Shown one piece after another: positions 31,325 to 40,434 of a stretch of 64,000 nt of DNA (positions within the stretch are counted from its first letter, which is position 1; the number at the start of each line of letters is the position of its first letter). The stretch comes from Methylorubrum rhodesianum (GTDB taxonomy: Bacteria > Pseudomonadota > Alphaproteobacteria > Rhizobiales > Beijerinckiaceae), in NCBI RefSeq assembly GCF_014199985.1, contig NZ_JACHOS010000002.1, positions 62,001 to 126,000 on the forward strand, read 5' to 3'. The translations under genes and the position numbers were made by a program. Under the pieces are notes generated by a model. That model was not told the origin of the DNA and did not search any database. It saw nothing but the letters and a program-made list of their open reading frames with translations.

Positions 31325-31658
31325 GCGACATCTCCGCGGGGAACGGCCGGTCCGTACCGCCCGCGGAATGCAGGATGGCCAGCCGGCTGAAGAAGCCTAG
31401 CCGCAGCGGCTCGGCGCAACCAGCCACGAAGAAGGCATCCCTCACAGAGTTCTGCGATGTCGCGATGGGAGTAGGACGCCCGCTGCCCCGGGGATCGGGG
31501 GTCGTGCGGCGCGGCTCTCGCGGGCGTTCGGATGCGCGTCGGCTGACATCCGACCCGAGGGATCTCTCGGGCCGGCGGATCCGGACAGCGCTCACGCGCG
31601 GCGCGGACCCGCCATCACGCCGACCGCTTCGATCAAGCGGAGGGCGGATCAGCTTTTC
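31325..31658. other. Intergenic region between the two paralogues
   Basis: 334 nt with no credible gene; frames here are shadows. It should hold the promoter of paralogue A on the minus strand, but no confident box was found. Confidence 0.5.
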
Positions 31659-32564
31659 TCACAGCTGAGACCCGCTCTTCGAGTCCGGCGCCTGTTGCGG
31701 CGCGGGCGGCTTCTCTAGCGCGGCGACGAGGTCTTCCGGGCTCAGCTCGATGAACTTGCGCATGACATCCTGGAACTCCGCCTGCTTGTCCGCCGCCGGA
31801 CAGGACTCGCCGTTGCGCTTCAGTTCGCTGCGCAATTGCGCGTCCAGCGGCGCCATCTCCGGCTGGAGCGCGGCCATCCTGGCATCCACGGCGGTGCGCT
31901 GCTTGCCGGTCGAGGACAGGTCGCATTCCTTCAGCACGCGCTGCACCGACAGACCGATCGCGTAGGCGGCGATGCGTTGCTGGGACGGCACGGGGGGCTG
32001 GGCGGGCGCGGCCTGGAGCGTGGCGCCGCCCGGCGAGGCCGGCCGGGGTGCGGCGACGGCGGCCGGTGAGGCGTCGCAGCGCCGCAATGCCTCGTAGCCC
32101 GCCGCGAAATCCGGGATCCGGAAGTCCGCGTCGCTGTCCTCGAAGCGCAGGATCACCGTCTTGGCCGCGAGCAGGTCCGGCACCACGCTGTCGGGCAATT
32201 GGGTCCGCAGGGTCTTGCCGTCGCCGATCCAGGTCGTCTTCAGCTTGATCGGCTTCTTGTCGAGGAAGAGAGGGACCTTGACCGGCTCCTCCTTGTCGAA
32301 GTCCCATCCCTGATAGACCAGCACGAGCACGGCCGAGGAGCCCCGCAGGGCGAAGACCACGGCATTGGCGGCGTTGTTGTCGTCCTTGTCCTCGTAGGCA
32401 TGGGTCATCAGGCAGGGATTGGCACTGGTATCGCCGACCGTCCGCTCGATTTCCCACCCCTTCACGACTTCGAACGGCTGGCGTTCGGTGGCCGAGGCCG
32501 CGTGCGAGCCGAATACGGAAAGACATCCTGCGGCCAGAGTGGCGAGGAGCGATCGGGTGCGCAT
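31659..32564 (-). CDS. Secreted protein, paralogue B of a tandem pair
   Basis: A 301-aa exported protein with signal peptide MRTRSLLATLAAGCLSVFGSHA. It aligns along its length with its neighbour: WEIERTVGDTSANPCLMTHAY, QGWDFDKEEPVKVPLFLD, TTWIGDGKTLRTQLPDSVVPDLLAAKTVILRF, FRIPDFAAGYEALRRC, Pro linker, AYAIGLSVQRVLKECDL, EMAPLDAQLRSE, FIELSPEDL. The shared spacing of cysteines suggests two conserved disulfides. Function unknown. The pair probably arose by tandem duplication. Confidence 0.75.
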   Translation of the reverse strand: MRTRSLLATLAAGCLSVFGSHAASATERQPFEVVKGWEIERTVGDTSANPCLMTHAYEDKDDNNAANAVVFALRGSSAVLVLVYQGWDFDKEEPVKVPLFLDKKPIKLKTTWIGDGKTLRTQLPDSVVPDLLAAKTVILRFEDSDADFRIPDFAAGYEALRRCDASPAAVAAPRPASPGGATLQAAPAQPPVPSQQRIAAYAIGLSVQRVLKECDLSSTGKQRTAVDARMAALQPEMAPLDAQLRSELKRNGESCPAADKQAEFQDVMRKFIELSPEDLVAALEKPPAPQQAPDSKSGSQL

Positions 32565-32773
32565 GGGCGATATCCGCTGAAAGCCAGCAATCGCCGGTGC
32601 GGAATGCAGGGGCCGTCTGGTGAGCCAAGCTTAACCGCAGCGTGATCGCGACTCCAGATCTGTTCAGAGCGGAAGACGCCCCATTACGGAAACTGATGAA
32701 CGGATCGCCGCCTTGCCGGGGTGCGGGACGTCAGGCTTCGCGGTAAGTGAGGAGACGGAGAAAGGGGAACACG

Positions 32774-33712
32774 ATGCGGATTCTCGTGGTCGGGGCCGGT
32801 GCGACCGGTGGGTATTTCGGGGCGCGGCTGGCGGAAGCCGGGCGGGACGTGACCTTCCTCGTGCGCCCGGCGCGGGCTGAGCGGCTGGCGACGAACGGCC
32901 TGCAGGTGCTCAGCCCGGTGGGAGACGTCCACATCGCCACCCCGCAGACGGTGACGGCCGACCGCCTCGCCGCCGCTGGCGGGTTCGACCTCGTGCTGCT
33001 CTCCGCCAAGGCCTACGACCTCGATGCGGCGGTGGCGGATGTCGCGCCCGCCGTCGGACCCGGCACGGTCGTGCTGCCGATCCTCAACGGCCTGCGCCAT
33101 CTCGACCTGCTGGATCGGACCTTCGGTGCCGACCGGGTTCTGGGAGGAAGCTGTGCCATCGTCGCGACGCTGACGGGGGATGGCGCGATCCGGCAGATGA
33201 CCGACCTGCACAGCCTCACCTACGGCGAGCGCGACGGAACCCGGTCGGAGCGGATCGGGCGCATCGAGGCGCAGATGGAGGGCGTGCGCTTCCAGCCGCG
33301 TGCCAGCGACAAAATCCTCCTGGAGATGTGGGAGAAGTGGGTCTTCCTCGCGACGCTCGCCGGGTCGACGACCCTGATGCGGGCGGCGCTCGGCGACATC
33401 GTCGCGGCGCCCGGCGGCCGGGCCTTCATCGGGGCGCTGCATGACGAGTGCCAGGCGGTGGCCGGCGCCAACGGCAACGCCGCCCGCGAGAAGGTCTTCG
33501 CCGGTGCCCGCAAGATGCTGACGGCGGAGGGCTCGACGATGACCGCCTCGATGCTGCGCGATATCGAGGGAGGCGCCCGCATCGAAGCCGATCACATCAT
33601 CGGCGACCTGATTGAGCGCGGGCGGGCCAAGGGCGTCGAGACGCCGGTGCTCGCCCGCGTCCTGACGCACCTCAAGGCGTACGAGCATCGGCGCGCCCGC
33701 GAGGCGGCCTGA
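32774..33712 (+). CDS. Ketopantoate reductase family protein
   Basis: A 312-aa NADPH-dependent reductase of the PanE/ApbA family. The dinucleotide fold is MRILVVGAGATGGYFGARLAEAG with the NADP-favouring VRPAR after strand 2. Further motifs are DLVLLSAKAYDLDAAV, LPILNGLRHLD, and the catalytic Lys region DKILLEMWEKWVFLATLAGSTTLMRA. The C-terminal helical domain has TASMLRDIEGGARIEADHIIGDLI. PanE reduces ketopantoate to pantoate for coenzyme A, but the family has many paralogues and no other pantothenate gene is near, so I give no symbol. AAAGGGG sits 8 nt before ATG 32774. Confidence 0.85.
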   Translation: MRILVVGAGATGGYFGARLAEAGRDVTFLVRPARAERLATNGLQVLSPVGDVHIATPQTVTADRLAAAGGFDLVLLSAKAYDLDAAVADVAPAVGPGTVVLPILNGLRHLDLLDRTFGADRVLGGSCAIVATLTGDGAIRQMTDLHSLTYGERDGTRSERIGRIEAQMEGVRFQPRASDKILLEMWEKWVFLATLAGSTTLMRAALGDIVAAPGGRAFIGALHDECQAVAGANGNAAREKVFAGARKMLTAEGSTMTASMLRDIEGGARIEADHIIGDLIERGRAKGVETPVLARVLTHLKAYEHRRAREAA

Positions 33713-33734
33713 GTCGCCCCGCTGCCGCGCCCTC

Positions 33735-33911
33735 TCAGTAGCGGCCGGATCGCAGCGGGGGCGGGTTGCCGTATTCCAGCTGTGTCTTGGCGTCCGGGCG
33801 TGGCGCGGGCGGAGGCACCGGGTCGAGGGCGGGTGCCGCCGGGGCGGTGGAGCAGGCGGCGAGCGTGAGCGCCAGCAGGCCGGCGCAGGCGATGGGCTTC
33901 AGGGATGGCAT
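33735..33911 (-). CDS. Small lipoprotein (58 aa)
   Basis: A short frame, ATG 33911 to TGA 33735. GAGGAAAGGA lies about 9 nt upstream. The signal peptide MPSLKPIACAGLLALTLAAC ends in the lipobox LAAC with lipidated Cys20. The 38-residue mature part is Pro/Ala-rich (VPPPAPRPDAKTQLEYGNPPPLRSGRY). Such small Pro-rich lipoproteins are common in alphaproteobacteria and have no known function. It is divergent from the RsmB-type gene. Confidence 0.75.
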   Translation of the reverse strand: MPSLKPIACAGLLALTLAACSTAPAAPALDPVPPPAPRPDAKTQLEYGNPPPLRSGRY

Positions 33912-33931
33912 CCCGGGGGTCCTTTCCTCAC

Positions 33932-35359
33932 ATGTCCTTGACGGACGGGGCCATCGTGCCGTTCTGGACGGCCAAAGAGCCGGAAGCTCGGCCGTATCGT
34001 GTCGGACCGCTGGTCCGAGCGTGGCCGCACGGTGGCAAGTTTAACGAAACGTTTCCGGAGCCGATCCTGACCCCCTCCGCCCGCCTCTCCGCCGCCATCG
34101 AGATCTTGGACGACATCGCCGCGCGCCGCCGCCCGGCCGCCGATGCCCTGAAGGATTGGGGCCTCGCCCACCGCTTCGCCGGCTCCGGCGACCGCGCGGC
34201 GATCGCGAGCCTCGTCTATGACGGCCTGCGGCGCCGGGCCTCCGCCGCCTGGATCATGGGCGGGGAGACCGGCCGCGCGATCCTCATCGGCATGCTGCGC
34301 CTGCAGCGCGGGCTGGCCGAGCCGAGCATCGCCTCGCTGTTCGACGGCGCGCGCTTCGCCCCCCCTCCCCTGACCGAGGACGAGCGGAAGCGGCTCGCGG
34401 AAGGAAGCCTCGCCGACGCGCCGCCTGAGGTCGCGGGCGATGCGCCGGCCTTCGTGCTGCCCTCCTTGACCGCATTGTTCGGTGACGCGCTGCTGCCCGA
34501 GTTGCGCGCGCTCGGGCGCCGGGCGCCGCTCGATATCCGCGCCAACACCCTGAAGCAGAGCCGCGACGCCGCAAGCGAGGCGCTTGCCGACCTCGCCCCC
34601 GAGGCGACGCCGCTCTCCCCCCTCGGGCTGCGCATCCCCCTCGGCGACGACGGACGCGGCCCGGCACTGCACGTCGATCCGGTGTTTCTGGAGGGCGGGT
34701 TCGAGATACAGGACGAGGGCTCTCAGATCGCCAGCCTGCTCGCGGCGGCGAGGCCGGGCGAGACGATCGTCGATCTGTGCGCTGGCGGAGGCGGCAAGTC
34801 GCTGGCGCTCGCCGCGATCACCGGCAATGCCGCGCGGCTGATCGCCACCGATGCCGATCCGCGCCGGCTCGCCCCGATCCACGAGCGCCTGCGCCGCTCG
34901 GGTGCGCAGGTCGAGGTGCGCACCCCGCGCACCGGCAAGGCGCGCTCCGACGTCCTGGCCGATCTCGACGGCACGGTTGATCGGGTGCTGGTCGACGCGC
35001 CCTGCACGGGCACCGGCACATGGCGCCGCAATCCCGACGCCAAGTGGCGGCTGCGGCCGGGCAGTCTCGCCGGCCGGATCGCCGAGCAGGCCGAGGTGCT
35101 CGACCGTGCGGCCAAACTGCTGCGTCCCGGCGGCACCCTCGTCTACGTCACGTGCTCGCTCCTGCCCGAGGAGAACGACGCCGCTGTGGACGGCCTGCTC
35201 CGCCGTGGCGGCCGCGCGATCGAGGCGGTCACGACGGATCTCGGCCCCGTTCCGGGTCTCGATGACAAGGTGCGTCGGACGGTGCGCGGCATCCAGATGA
35301 GCCCAGCGCTGACCGGAACCGACGGCTTCTATGTCGCGACGATGACACGCAAAAGCTGA
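33932..35359 (+). CDS. RsmB/NOP-type RNA m5C methyltransferase
   Basis: A SAM-dependent RNA (cytosine-C5)-methyltransferase of the RsmB/NOL1/NOP2 type. An N-terminal NusB-like helical part (AADALKDWGLAHRFAGSGDRAAIASLVYDGL) leads to IRANTLKQ, EIQDEGSQIASLLAAARPGETIVDLCAGGGGKSLAL (SAM loop), VLVDAPCTGTGTWRRNPDAKW with the first catalytic Cys, and LVYVTCSLLPEEND with the second. The start is uncertain. ATG 33932 has no ribosome site and adds 45 residues of non-family sequence. CTG 34067 has GGAG at a 6-nt spacing and begins LTPSARLSAAIEIL, exactly where homologues start. Confidence 0.85.
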   Translation: MSLTDGAIVPFWTAKEPEARPYRVGPLVRAWPHGGKFNETFPEPILTPSARLSAAIEILDDIAARRRPAADALKDWGLAHRFAGSGDRAAIASLVYDGLRRRASAAWIMGGETGRAILIGMLRLQRGLAEPSIASLFDGARFAPPPLTEDERKRLAEGSLADAPPEVAGDAPAFVLPSLTALFGDALLPELRALGRRAPLDIRANTLKQSRDAASEALADLAPEATPLSPLGLRIPLGDDGRGPALHVDPVFLEGGFEIQDEGSQIASLLAAARPGETIVDLCAGGGGKSLALAAITGNAARLIATDADPRRLAPIHERLRRSGAQVEVRTPRTGKARSDVLADLDGTVDRVLVDAPCTGTGTWRRNPDAKWRLRPGSLAGRIAEQAEVLDRAAKLLRPGGTLVYVTCSLLPEENDAAVDGLLRRGGRAIEAVTTDLGPVPGLDDKVRRTVRGIQMSPALTGTDGFYVATMTRKS

Positions 35360-35494
35360 TCCGGAGCCGGATCGGTCGCGCGCCTTCGCCGTTGTCCCGG
35401 GGAGCCGCGTGCGGGACACGTGGGGGCTGCCGTCACGGACGAGATTCCTGCGCGGTGCCGCGGCGGGAGTATCGATGACGGCGAGGCCGAGACC

Positions 35495-36526
35495 ATGACG
35501 CTCCACCGGCGCGCCCTCCTCGCGGGGACGGCGACGGTTCTCGCCGGGACCGGCGCGCGGGCGCAGCAGCCGTCGGACGCGCGCCCGGCCCTCCGGCTTC
35601 CGGTGCGTCCCCAGACCGGAGACGTCGTAAAGCCCCTGCCGAGGTCCGCGCCCGGTTCGGACCTCGAAGTCATCGACCTTTGGCCGGATCTGCCGCCGGG
35701 GGGCGGCGGGCCGTTCCGCTCGGAATACCGGTTCGACGAAACCCTAACCGGCGTCATCACCGCCGTCGCGCGCCCCTGCCTCCTCGTGATCCGCCCCGAG
35801 CGCCCGAACGGGGCCGGCGTGCTGATCGCGGCGGGCGGCGGCTATCTGCGCATCGACATCGGCAACGAGGGGCTGCCCGTCGGGCAATGGCTGGCGCGCG
35901 CCGGCATCACCGCCTTCGTGCTGGTCTATCGGCTCCCGAGCGAGGAATGGCGCGACGGCCCCGACGCGCCGCGCCAGGACGCGCAGCGCGCCATGCGCCT
36001 CATCCGCTGGAAGGCGGAGGAGTACGGCCTCGACCCCGACCGGGTCGGCGTGCTCGGGTTCTCCGCCGGCGGCCATCTGATGGGCGTGACTGCGACCGAT
36101 GCCGAGCAGGATCTCTACGACGATCTCGACGACGCCGACGGCCTGAGCGCCCGTCCCTCCTTCGCCGGACTGATCTACCCGATCATCACCATGCGGGCGC
36201 CGTACGACCGGACCATGTCGAGCCGCCGGGTGCTCGTCGGCGACGATCCGCCCGACGCGCGGCGGCGGGCGTACTCGGTGGAGGTTCAGGTCAACGCGCG
36301 CACGCCGCCGGTCTTCATGGTCCAGGCCTCCGACGACCGGATCGCCGTCACCGACCATCCTCTGCTGATGTATGCGGCCCTGCGGGCGGCGAAGGTGCCG
36401 GTCGAGATGCACCTGTTCGAGCGAGGCGGCCATGGCTTCGGGCTCGGGGTGCCGGGCAGCCCGGCGGCGGCATGGCCCGCTCTCTTCATGGCCTGGATGC
36501 GCGGCCACGGTCTGCTGAAGTCATGA
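35495..36526 (+). CDS. Tat-exported alpha/beta hydrolase (esterase-like)
   Basis: A 343-aa alpha/beta hydrolase with a twin-arginine signal at the N-terminus, LHRRALLAGTATVLAGTGARAQ. The lid-side oxyanion motif is IAAGGGYLRIDIGNEG, the nucleophile elbow is VLGFSAGGHL (Ser), the acid site is likely VQASDDRIAV, and the His is in ERGGHGFGLG. The arrangement matches the Aes/BD-FAE/acetyl-xylan-esterase-like group, often acting on acetylated sugars. Substrate unknown; periplasmic location is inferred from the Tat signal. Confidence 0.82.
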   Translation: MTLHRRALLAGTATVLAGTGARAQQPSDARPALRLPVRPQTGDVVKPLPRSAPGSDLEVIDLWPDLPPGGGGPFRSEYRFDETLTGVITAVARPCLLVIRPERPNGAGVLIAAGGGYLRIDIGNEGLPVGQWLARAGITAFVLVYRLPSEEWRDGPDAPRQDAQRAMRLIRWKAEEYGLDPDRVGVLGFSAGGHLMGVTATDAEQDLYDDLDDADGLSARPSFAGLIYPIITMRAPYDRTMSSRRVLVGDDPPDARRRAYSVEVQVNARTPPVFMVQASDDRIAVTDHPLLMYAALRAAKVPVEMHLFERGGHGFGLGVPGSPAAAWPALFMAWMRGHGLLKS

Positions 36527-36553
36527 AAAAACGGCCCCCGTCTCCGGGGGCCG
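36525..36553 (-). terminator. Rho-independent terminator of the 75-aa secreted protein gene
   Basis: CGGCCCCCG (36532-36540), loop TCTC, CGGGGGCCG (36545-36553): perfect 9-bp stem. On the minus strand six Ts follow directly. It overlaps the hydrolase stop region and may work for both convergent genes. Confidence 0.85.
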
Positions 36554-36579
36554 CTGAACGTTCTGCGTAGCGACGCCGA

Positions 36580-36807
36580 TCAGAAGCAGCGGCGCTCGCG
36601 GGTGACGACGACCCGGCCGAACCGGCCGCGGCGCTTGGTGACGACGGTCTTGCAGCGCGGGCCGCGGACGACCCGGCGGCTGTACTGGGCCTGCTGGAAC
36701 AGCCCGTCCGACAGCGGAGCGGCACCGGAAAGAGGAAGGGCCTGGGCCGGCGCGGCGGCACCGAAACCTGCGATCGTGACGGCGATTCCGAAGAGGGCAG
36801 CTCTCAT
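36580..36807 (-). CDS. Small secreted basic protein
   Basis: A 75-aa protein with signal peptide MRAALFGIAVTIAGFGAAAPAQA. The 50-residue mature part is Arg-rich with two cysteines in a symmetric setting (RGPRCKTVVTKRRGRFGRVVVTRERRCF), so one disulfide is likely. Similar tiny exported proteins with duplicated VVxTRR strands occur in Methylobacterium; function unknown. It has its own terminator and lies between the hydrolase and guaA. Confidence 0.7.
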   Translation of the reverse strand: MRAALFGIAVTIAGFGAAAPAQALPLSGAAPLSDGLFQQAQYSRRVVRGPRCKTVVTKRRGRFGRVVVTRERRCF

Positions 36808-36975
36808 GGTCGGATGACTCCTGTCCGTTTCGAGGGGGTGCCGTGTCGCCCCGAAATCGTGAACGTGAGATTAACGGCAGCGACCTGAGGGCCGCCGCAT
36901 GTGCCCCCCGACACCGCGCGCGTTGCGCCGTCCCGAGGCCTCGTCTAACCGGTATCGCAGAAGGCCCGAGGCAGC

Positions 36976-38541
36976 ATGACCATCGACACGTCCCACCACG
37001 ATAAGATCCTGATCGTCGATTTCGGCTCCCAGGTGACGCAGCTCATCGCTCGCCGCGTGCGCGAAGAGGGCGTCTACTGCGAGATCGTGCCGTTCACGAA
37101 GGCCGAGGCCGCCTTCGACGAGCACCGGCCCAAGGGCGTGATCCTGTCGGGCGGCCCGGAATCGGTGACGACGGATCTCTCGCCGCGCGCTCCGCAAAAA
37201 ATCTTCGAAGCCGGCGTGCCGGTCTTCGGAATCTGCTACGGCCAGCAGACCATGGCGGCCCAGCTCGGCGGCGAGGTCGAGGGCGGCCACCATGCCGAGT
37301 TCGGCCGGGCCGAGGTCGAGATCCTGTCCGACTCGCCGCTGTTCAAGGGCGTCTGGCATGTCGGCGAAAAGTATCCGGTCTGGATGAGCCACGGTGACCG
37401 CGTCACCAAGCTGCCGGACGGGTTCACCACCATCGCCCTCTCGCGCAACGCCCCCTTCGCCGCCGTGGCCGACGAGGCCCGCCACTACTACGCGGTGCAA
37501 TTCCACCCGGAGGTCCATCACACGCCCCACGGGGCGCTGCTGATCCGCAACTTCGTGCGCGACATCGCCGGCTGCACCGGCGACTGGACCATGGGCACCT
37601 ACCGCGAGGAGGCGATCGCCAAGATCCGCGAGCAGGTCGGTGGGGAGAAGGTGATCTGCGGCCTCTCCGGCGGCGTCGATTCCTCGGTGGCGGCAGTGCT
37701 CATCCACGAGGCGATCGGCGACCAGCTCACCTGCGTCTTCGTCGATCACGGCCTGATGCGTCTCGGCGAGGGCGAGGAGGTGGTCCGCCTGTTCCGCGAC
37801 CACTACAACATCCCCCTCGTCCATGTTCAGGCGCAGGACTTGTTCATCGGCGCGCTCGAAGGGGTCGACGACCCGGAGGTGAAGCGCAAGACGATCGGCC
37901 GCCTGTTCATCGACGTGTTCGAGGCCGAGGCCAAGAAGATCGGCGGCGCCGCCTTCCTCGCCCAGGGCACGCTCTACCCGGATGTGATCGAGAGCGTCTC
38001 GTTCTCCGGCGGCCCCTCGGTGACGATCAAGAGCCACCACAATGTCGGCGGCCTGCCCGAGCGCATGAACATGCGCCTTGTCGAGCCCCTGCGCGAGCTG
38101 TTCAAGGATGAGGTGCGGCTGCTCGGCAAGGAGCTGGGCCTGCCCGAGGCCTTCGTCGGCCGCCACCCCTTCCCCGGCCCCGGTCTCGCCATCCGCTGCC
38201 CCGGCATGATCACCCGCGAGAAGCTGGAGGCGCTGCGCAAGGCCGACGCGATCTATCTCGACGAGATCCGGCAGGCCGGGCTCTACGATACGATCTGGCA
38301 GGCCTTCGCGGTGATCCTGCCGGTGAAGACCGTCGGCGTGATGGGCGACGGGCGCACCTATGACCACGTCTGCGCGCTGCGCGCCGTCACCTCCGTCGAC
38401 GGTATGACCGCCGACTTCTACCCCTTCGACATGGCCTTCCTTGGGCGCGTCGCCACCCGGATCATCAACGAGGTGAAGGGCATCAACCGTGTGACCTACG
38501 ACATCACCTCGAAGCCGCCCGGCACGATCGAGTGGGAGTGA
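36976..38541 (+). CDS. guaA: GMP synthase (glutamine-hydrolysing) GuaA
   Basis: A 521-aa two-domain enzyme that aminates XMP to GMP. The N-terminal class I glutamine amidotransferase has [12 protein letters not shown] (catalytic Cys), and His-Glu in [11 protein letters not shown]. The ATP pyrophosphatase domain has the PP-loop [14 protein letters not shown], and the C-terminal dimerisation domain includes [13 protein letters not shown], ending [12 protein letters not shown]. Full length for the family. Monocistronic by context. Confidence 0.98.
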   Translation: MTIDTSHHDKILIVDFGSQVTQLIARRVREEGVYCEIVPFTKAEAAFDEHRPKGVILSGGPESVTTDLSPRAPQKIFEAGVPVFGICYGQQTMAAQLGGEVEGGHHAEFGRAEVEILSDSPLFKGVWHVGEKYPVWMSHGDRVTKLPDGFTTIALSRNAPFAAVADEARHYYAVQFHPEVHHTPHGALLIRNFVRDIAGCTGDWTMGTYREEAIAKIREQVGGEKVICGLSGGVDSSVAAVLIHEAIGDQLTCVFVDHGLMRLGEGEEVVRLFRDHYNIPLVHVQAQDLFIGALEGVDDPEVKRKTIGRLFIDVFEAEAKKIGGAAFLAQGTLYPDVIESVSFSGGPSVTIKSHHNVGGLPERMNMRLVEPLRELFKDEVRLLGKELGLPEAFVGRHPFPGPGLAIRCPGMITREKLEALRKADAIYLDEIRQAGLYDTIWQAFAVILPVKTVGVMGDGRTYDHVCALRAVTSVDGMTADFYPFDMAFLGRVATRIINEVKGINRVTYDITSKPPGTIEWE

Positions 38542-38587
38542 CGACGCGAAATTGCGGGAGGACTCAGCCTGATCGGTGCTGGCCGGA

Positions 38588-39014
38588 TCACGCCAGGATC
38601 TGCGTCGGTACGCCGAGCACCGGTCCGGCGCCGGCGAGGCGCCGGTCGAGGGTGCAGACGAGTGACCCATGCGCTGCTGCGACCGCCAAATGCAGGGCGT
38701 CCCCGGCACGAAGCCCCAGCGTGTGATGATCGACGAACTGGGAAGCGGACTTGAAATGTCCCGCGGTGACGGGAAGCACGTTCAAACTCTCAGCCACCAG
38801 CTTGTTGAACGTGGCGAGCACGGAAGCACGCTGCATCAAGTCGATTTGTCCTGTCCGGAGTTTGATCGCCAGGGCCGAAGATAGCTCCGTGACAGTCCAA
38901 TCGCTGATGAAAAGATCTTCGGGATTTTTTTCCGAGAGCCAAAGCTGGGCCACGTGCCGTGGAGACTTCGTTCGACAGTGCGGCGACGATCAGCGACGTG
39001 TCGAGATAGAGCAT
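38588..39014 (-). pseudogene. PIN-domain (VapC-type) toxin, frameshifted
   Basis: The N-terminus reads [20 protein letters not shown] from ATG 39014, with the first PIN acidic residue (LDTS). The frame then runs off into unrelated sequence. The next frame, from about 38953, continues the domain with [47 protein letters not shown] and LVCTLDRRL, which hold the other acidic residues. Removing one base near GGCACGTGG (about 38951-38957) restores one ORF. PIN toxins are ribonucleases. As written the toxin is broken, but a sequencing error is possible. The start overlaps the antitoxin stop as TGATG. Confidence 0.75.
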
Positions 39015-39256
39015 CAACAGCGATCACCATCCCGCATCGATCGCACCAGATCAGCGGCATCCTGCGATTGCGGCGGGATGGTCGCTGTCAGCGATTGGAG
39101 CATGGTCGCGTCGATCCGTCTGCGGCTCGTGGCGATCCCGGTCAGGCGCGCCACCGGCCGACCGCCACGGATGATGTCGATCGATTCTCCTGCCTCCACA
39201 CGGTCGACGAGCTCGGACAAGCGCGGCTCGGCTTCTGCCAAATTGATCGCTTCCAT
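39014..39256 (-). CDS. Phd/YefM-type antitoxin
   Basis: An 80-aa protein: MEAINLAEAEPRLSELVDRVEAGE, then IDIIRGGRPVARL, the Phd/YefM DNA-binding fold, followed by a charged C-terminal part that would wrap the toxin. It would repress its own operon and neutralise the PIN toxin encoded next, with a 1-nt overlap. The antitoxin frame is intact although the toxin is frameshifted. A TATAAT (39285-39290, plus strand) lies just upstream, rare in this GC-rich sequence. Confidence 0.85.
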   Translation of the reverse strand: MEAINLAEAEPRLSELVDRVEAGESIDIIRGGRPVARLTGIATSRRRIDATMLQSLTATIPPQSQDAADLVRSMRDGDRC

Positions 39257-39409
39257 GGACTGCTCCTGACCGACGCGATGGTCGTATAATGCGCCGGATT
39301 TCGCAACGGCAGTGCGGCGATGCTCGCAAGACTGCTGCCCGCCATCGCAGCTTCGGACGTCACCCGCTGCATGCCGCACGGGGTGCCGGTGACTGGACAG
39401 GAAGGATCG

Positions 39410-40357
39410 ATGCAGCCGGTCCCCACTGCGTCTGAGATCGCAGCGCTTCTGCGCGACGCCCTGGCCGATCCCGACACGGCGTGGAGCCTCGGCAGCTTCG
39501 GTGCCCTCGCCGAGTTCATGCGCGATCCGGGCGAGGCGGTGCACCCCCTGCCCGACGCGCGGCTGGGCCTCGCCACCGCACGCGGTGCCATTGCCCTGAC
39601 GCCGACGGCCGATCTCAGGCCGGTTGCCTATGAGACCGGCTTTTCCGGCGGCTACAATCACGCCGTGGCGCTCTGCCTGCCGAGTTCGGCCTGCGCCATG
39701 GGCGGGCGGACGATCGTCACCGAACTCGGTCCGGACCGAGCAGCGGCGCGGGAGGAGGATCGCGCGGCGATCCTGTTCGATCTCGGACTCGGCTTGCTCG
39801 CCGTCGATGCCTGCGTGCGCGCGAGCGATCCGGAGACCATCGCCGCCCTGCGTGCGGGTGTCGGAAGGCCGGTCTTCGCCCCCGACAACCCGATCGGTCC
39901 GCGCCTCGTGGCGATGAGCCCGCACCGGATCTTCTGCGCGCGCATCGGCCGGATCGAGGTTTACGCTCCGATCCCCGGCCCCAACGAGACGAGTCCCGAG
40001 GGCCCGCACACGCATGTGCTGCCGCAGTTTCTCCGGGCCGGCCGCACCCACGCGGCGACGACTCCGATCCCCGACGGCTTCGTGCCCTGCGGCGGCCTCC
40101 ACCCGCCCCACCCCTACAAGGATGCCATGGGCCGTCGCATCGGGTTCGACCCGGCCCGTCATGCGGCATTCCAGACCCTGCTCGAACGCTGGGGCGACCC
40201 GGATCTCCTGGCCGTCAAACAGGGAAGGGAGCCTTCCCGGCCCACCTCGCCCCGACACGCCCGGTCGGCCCGCCGGGTCGCGGCGCTTCAGGTGCAATTG
40301 CTGGGCAGCGGCAGCGGGGGGGCGGGCGCGAGCGGCGAGGCGCGGGAGCCGGTCTGA
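39410..40357 (+). CDS. Conserved protein of unknown function
   Basis: A 315-aa soluble protein I cannot place. GGAAGGA lies 4 nt before ATG 39410. It has an N-terminal helical part (TASEIAALLRDAL), a Gly/Ser-rich middle (YETGFSGGYNHAVALCLPSS), and conspicuous His-rich motifs in the C-terminal half, GPHTHVLPQ and GLHPPHPYKD, that could bind a metal. The last ~45 residues are low-complexity Gly/Ser/Arg. No signal peptide or membrane segment. Confidence 0.65.
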   Translation: MQPVPTASEIAALLRDALADPDTAWSLGSFGALAEFMRDPGEAVHPLPDARLGLATARGAIALTPTADLRPVAYETGFSGGYNHAVALCLPSSACAMGGRTIVTELGPDRAAAREEDRAAILFDLGLGLLAVDACVRASDPETIAALRAGVGRPVFAPDNPIGPRLVAMSPHRIFCARIGRIEVYAPIPGPNETSPEGPHTHVLPQFLRAGRTHAATTPIPDGFVPCGGLHPPHPYKDAMGRRIGFDPARHAAFQTLLERWGDPDLLAVKQGREPSRPTSPRHARSARRVAALQVQLLGSGSGGAGASGEAREPV

Positions 40358-40434
40358 GGCCGCATCGGCTCCGGTGACCCCTATGGTGGATTTGCGCGCC
40401 CGCCGCGGAGCTGCGACTCACGCCCTGCCGCCTC

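Noticed and set aside
39285..39290. TATAAT upstream of the antitoxin
   Set aside because: It lies on the plus strand with no -35 at proper spacing for either the antitoxin or the downstream gene.
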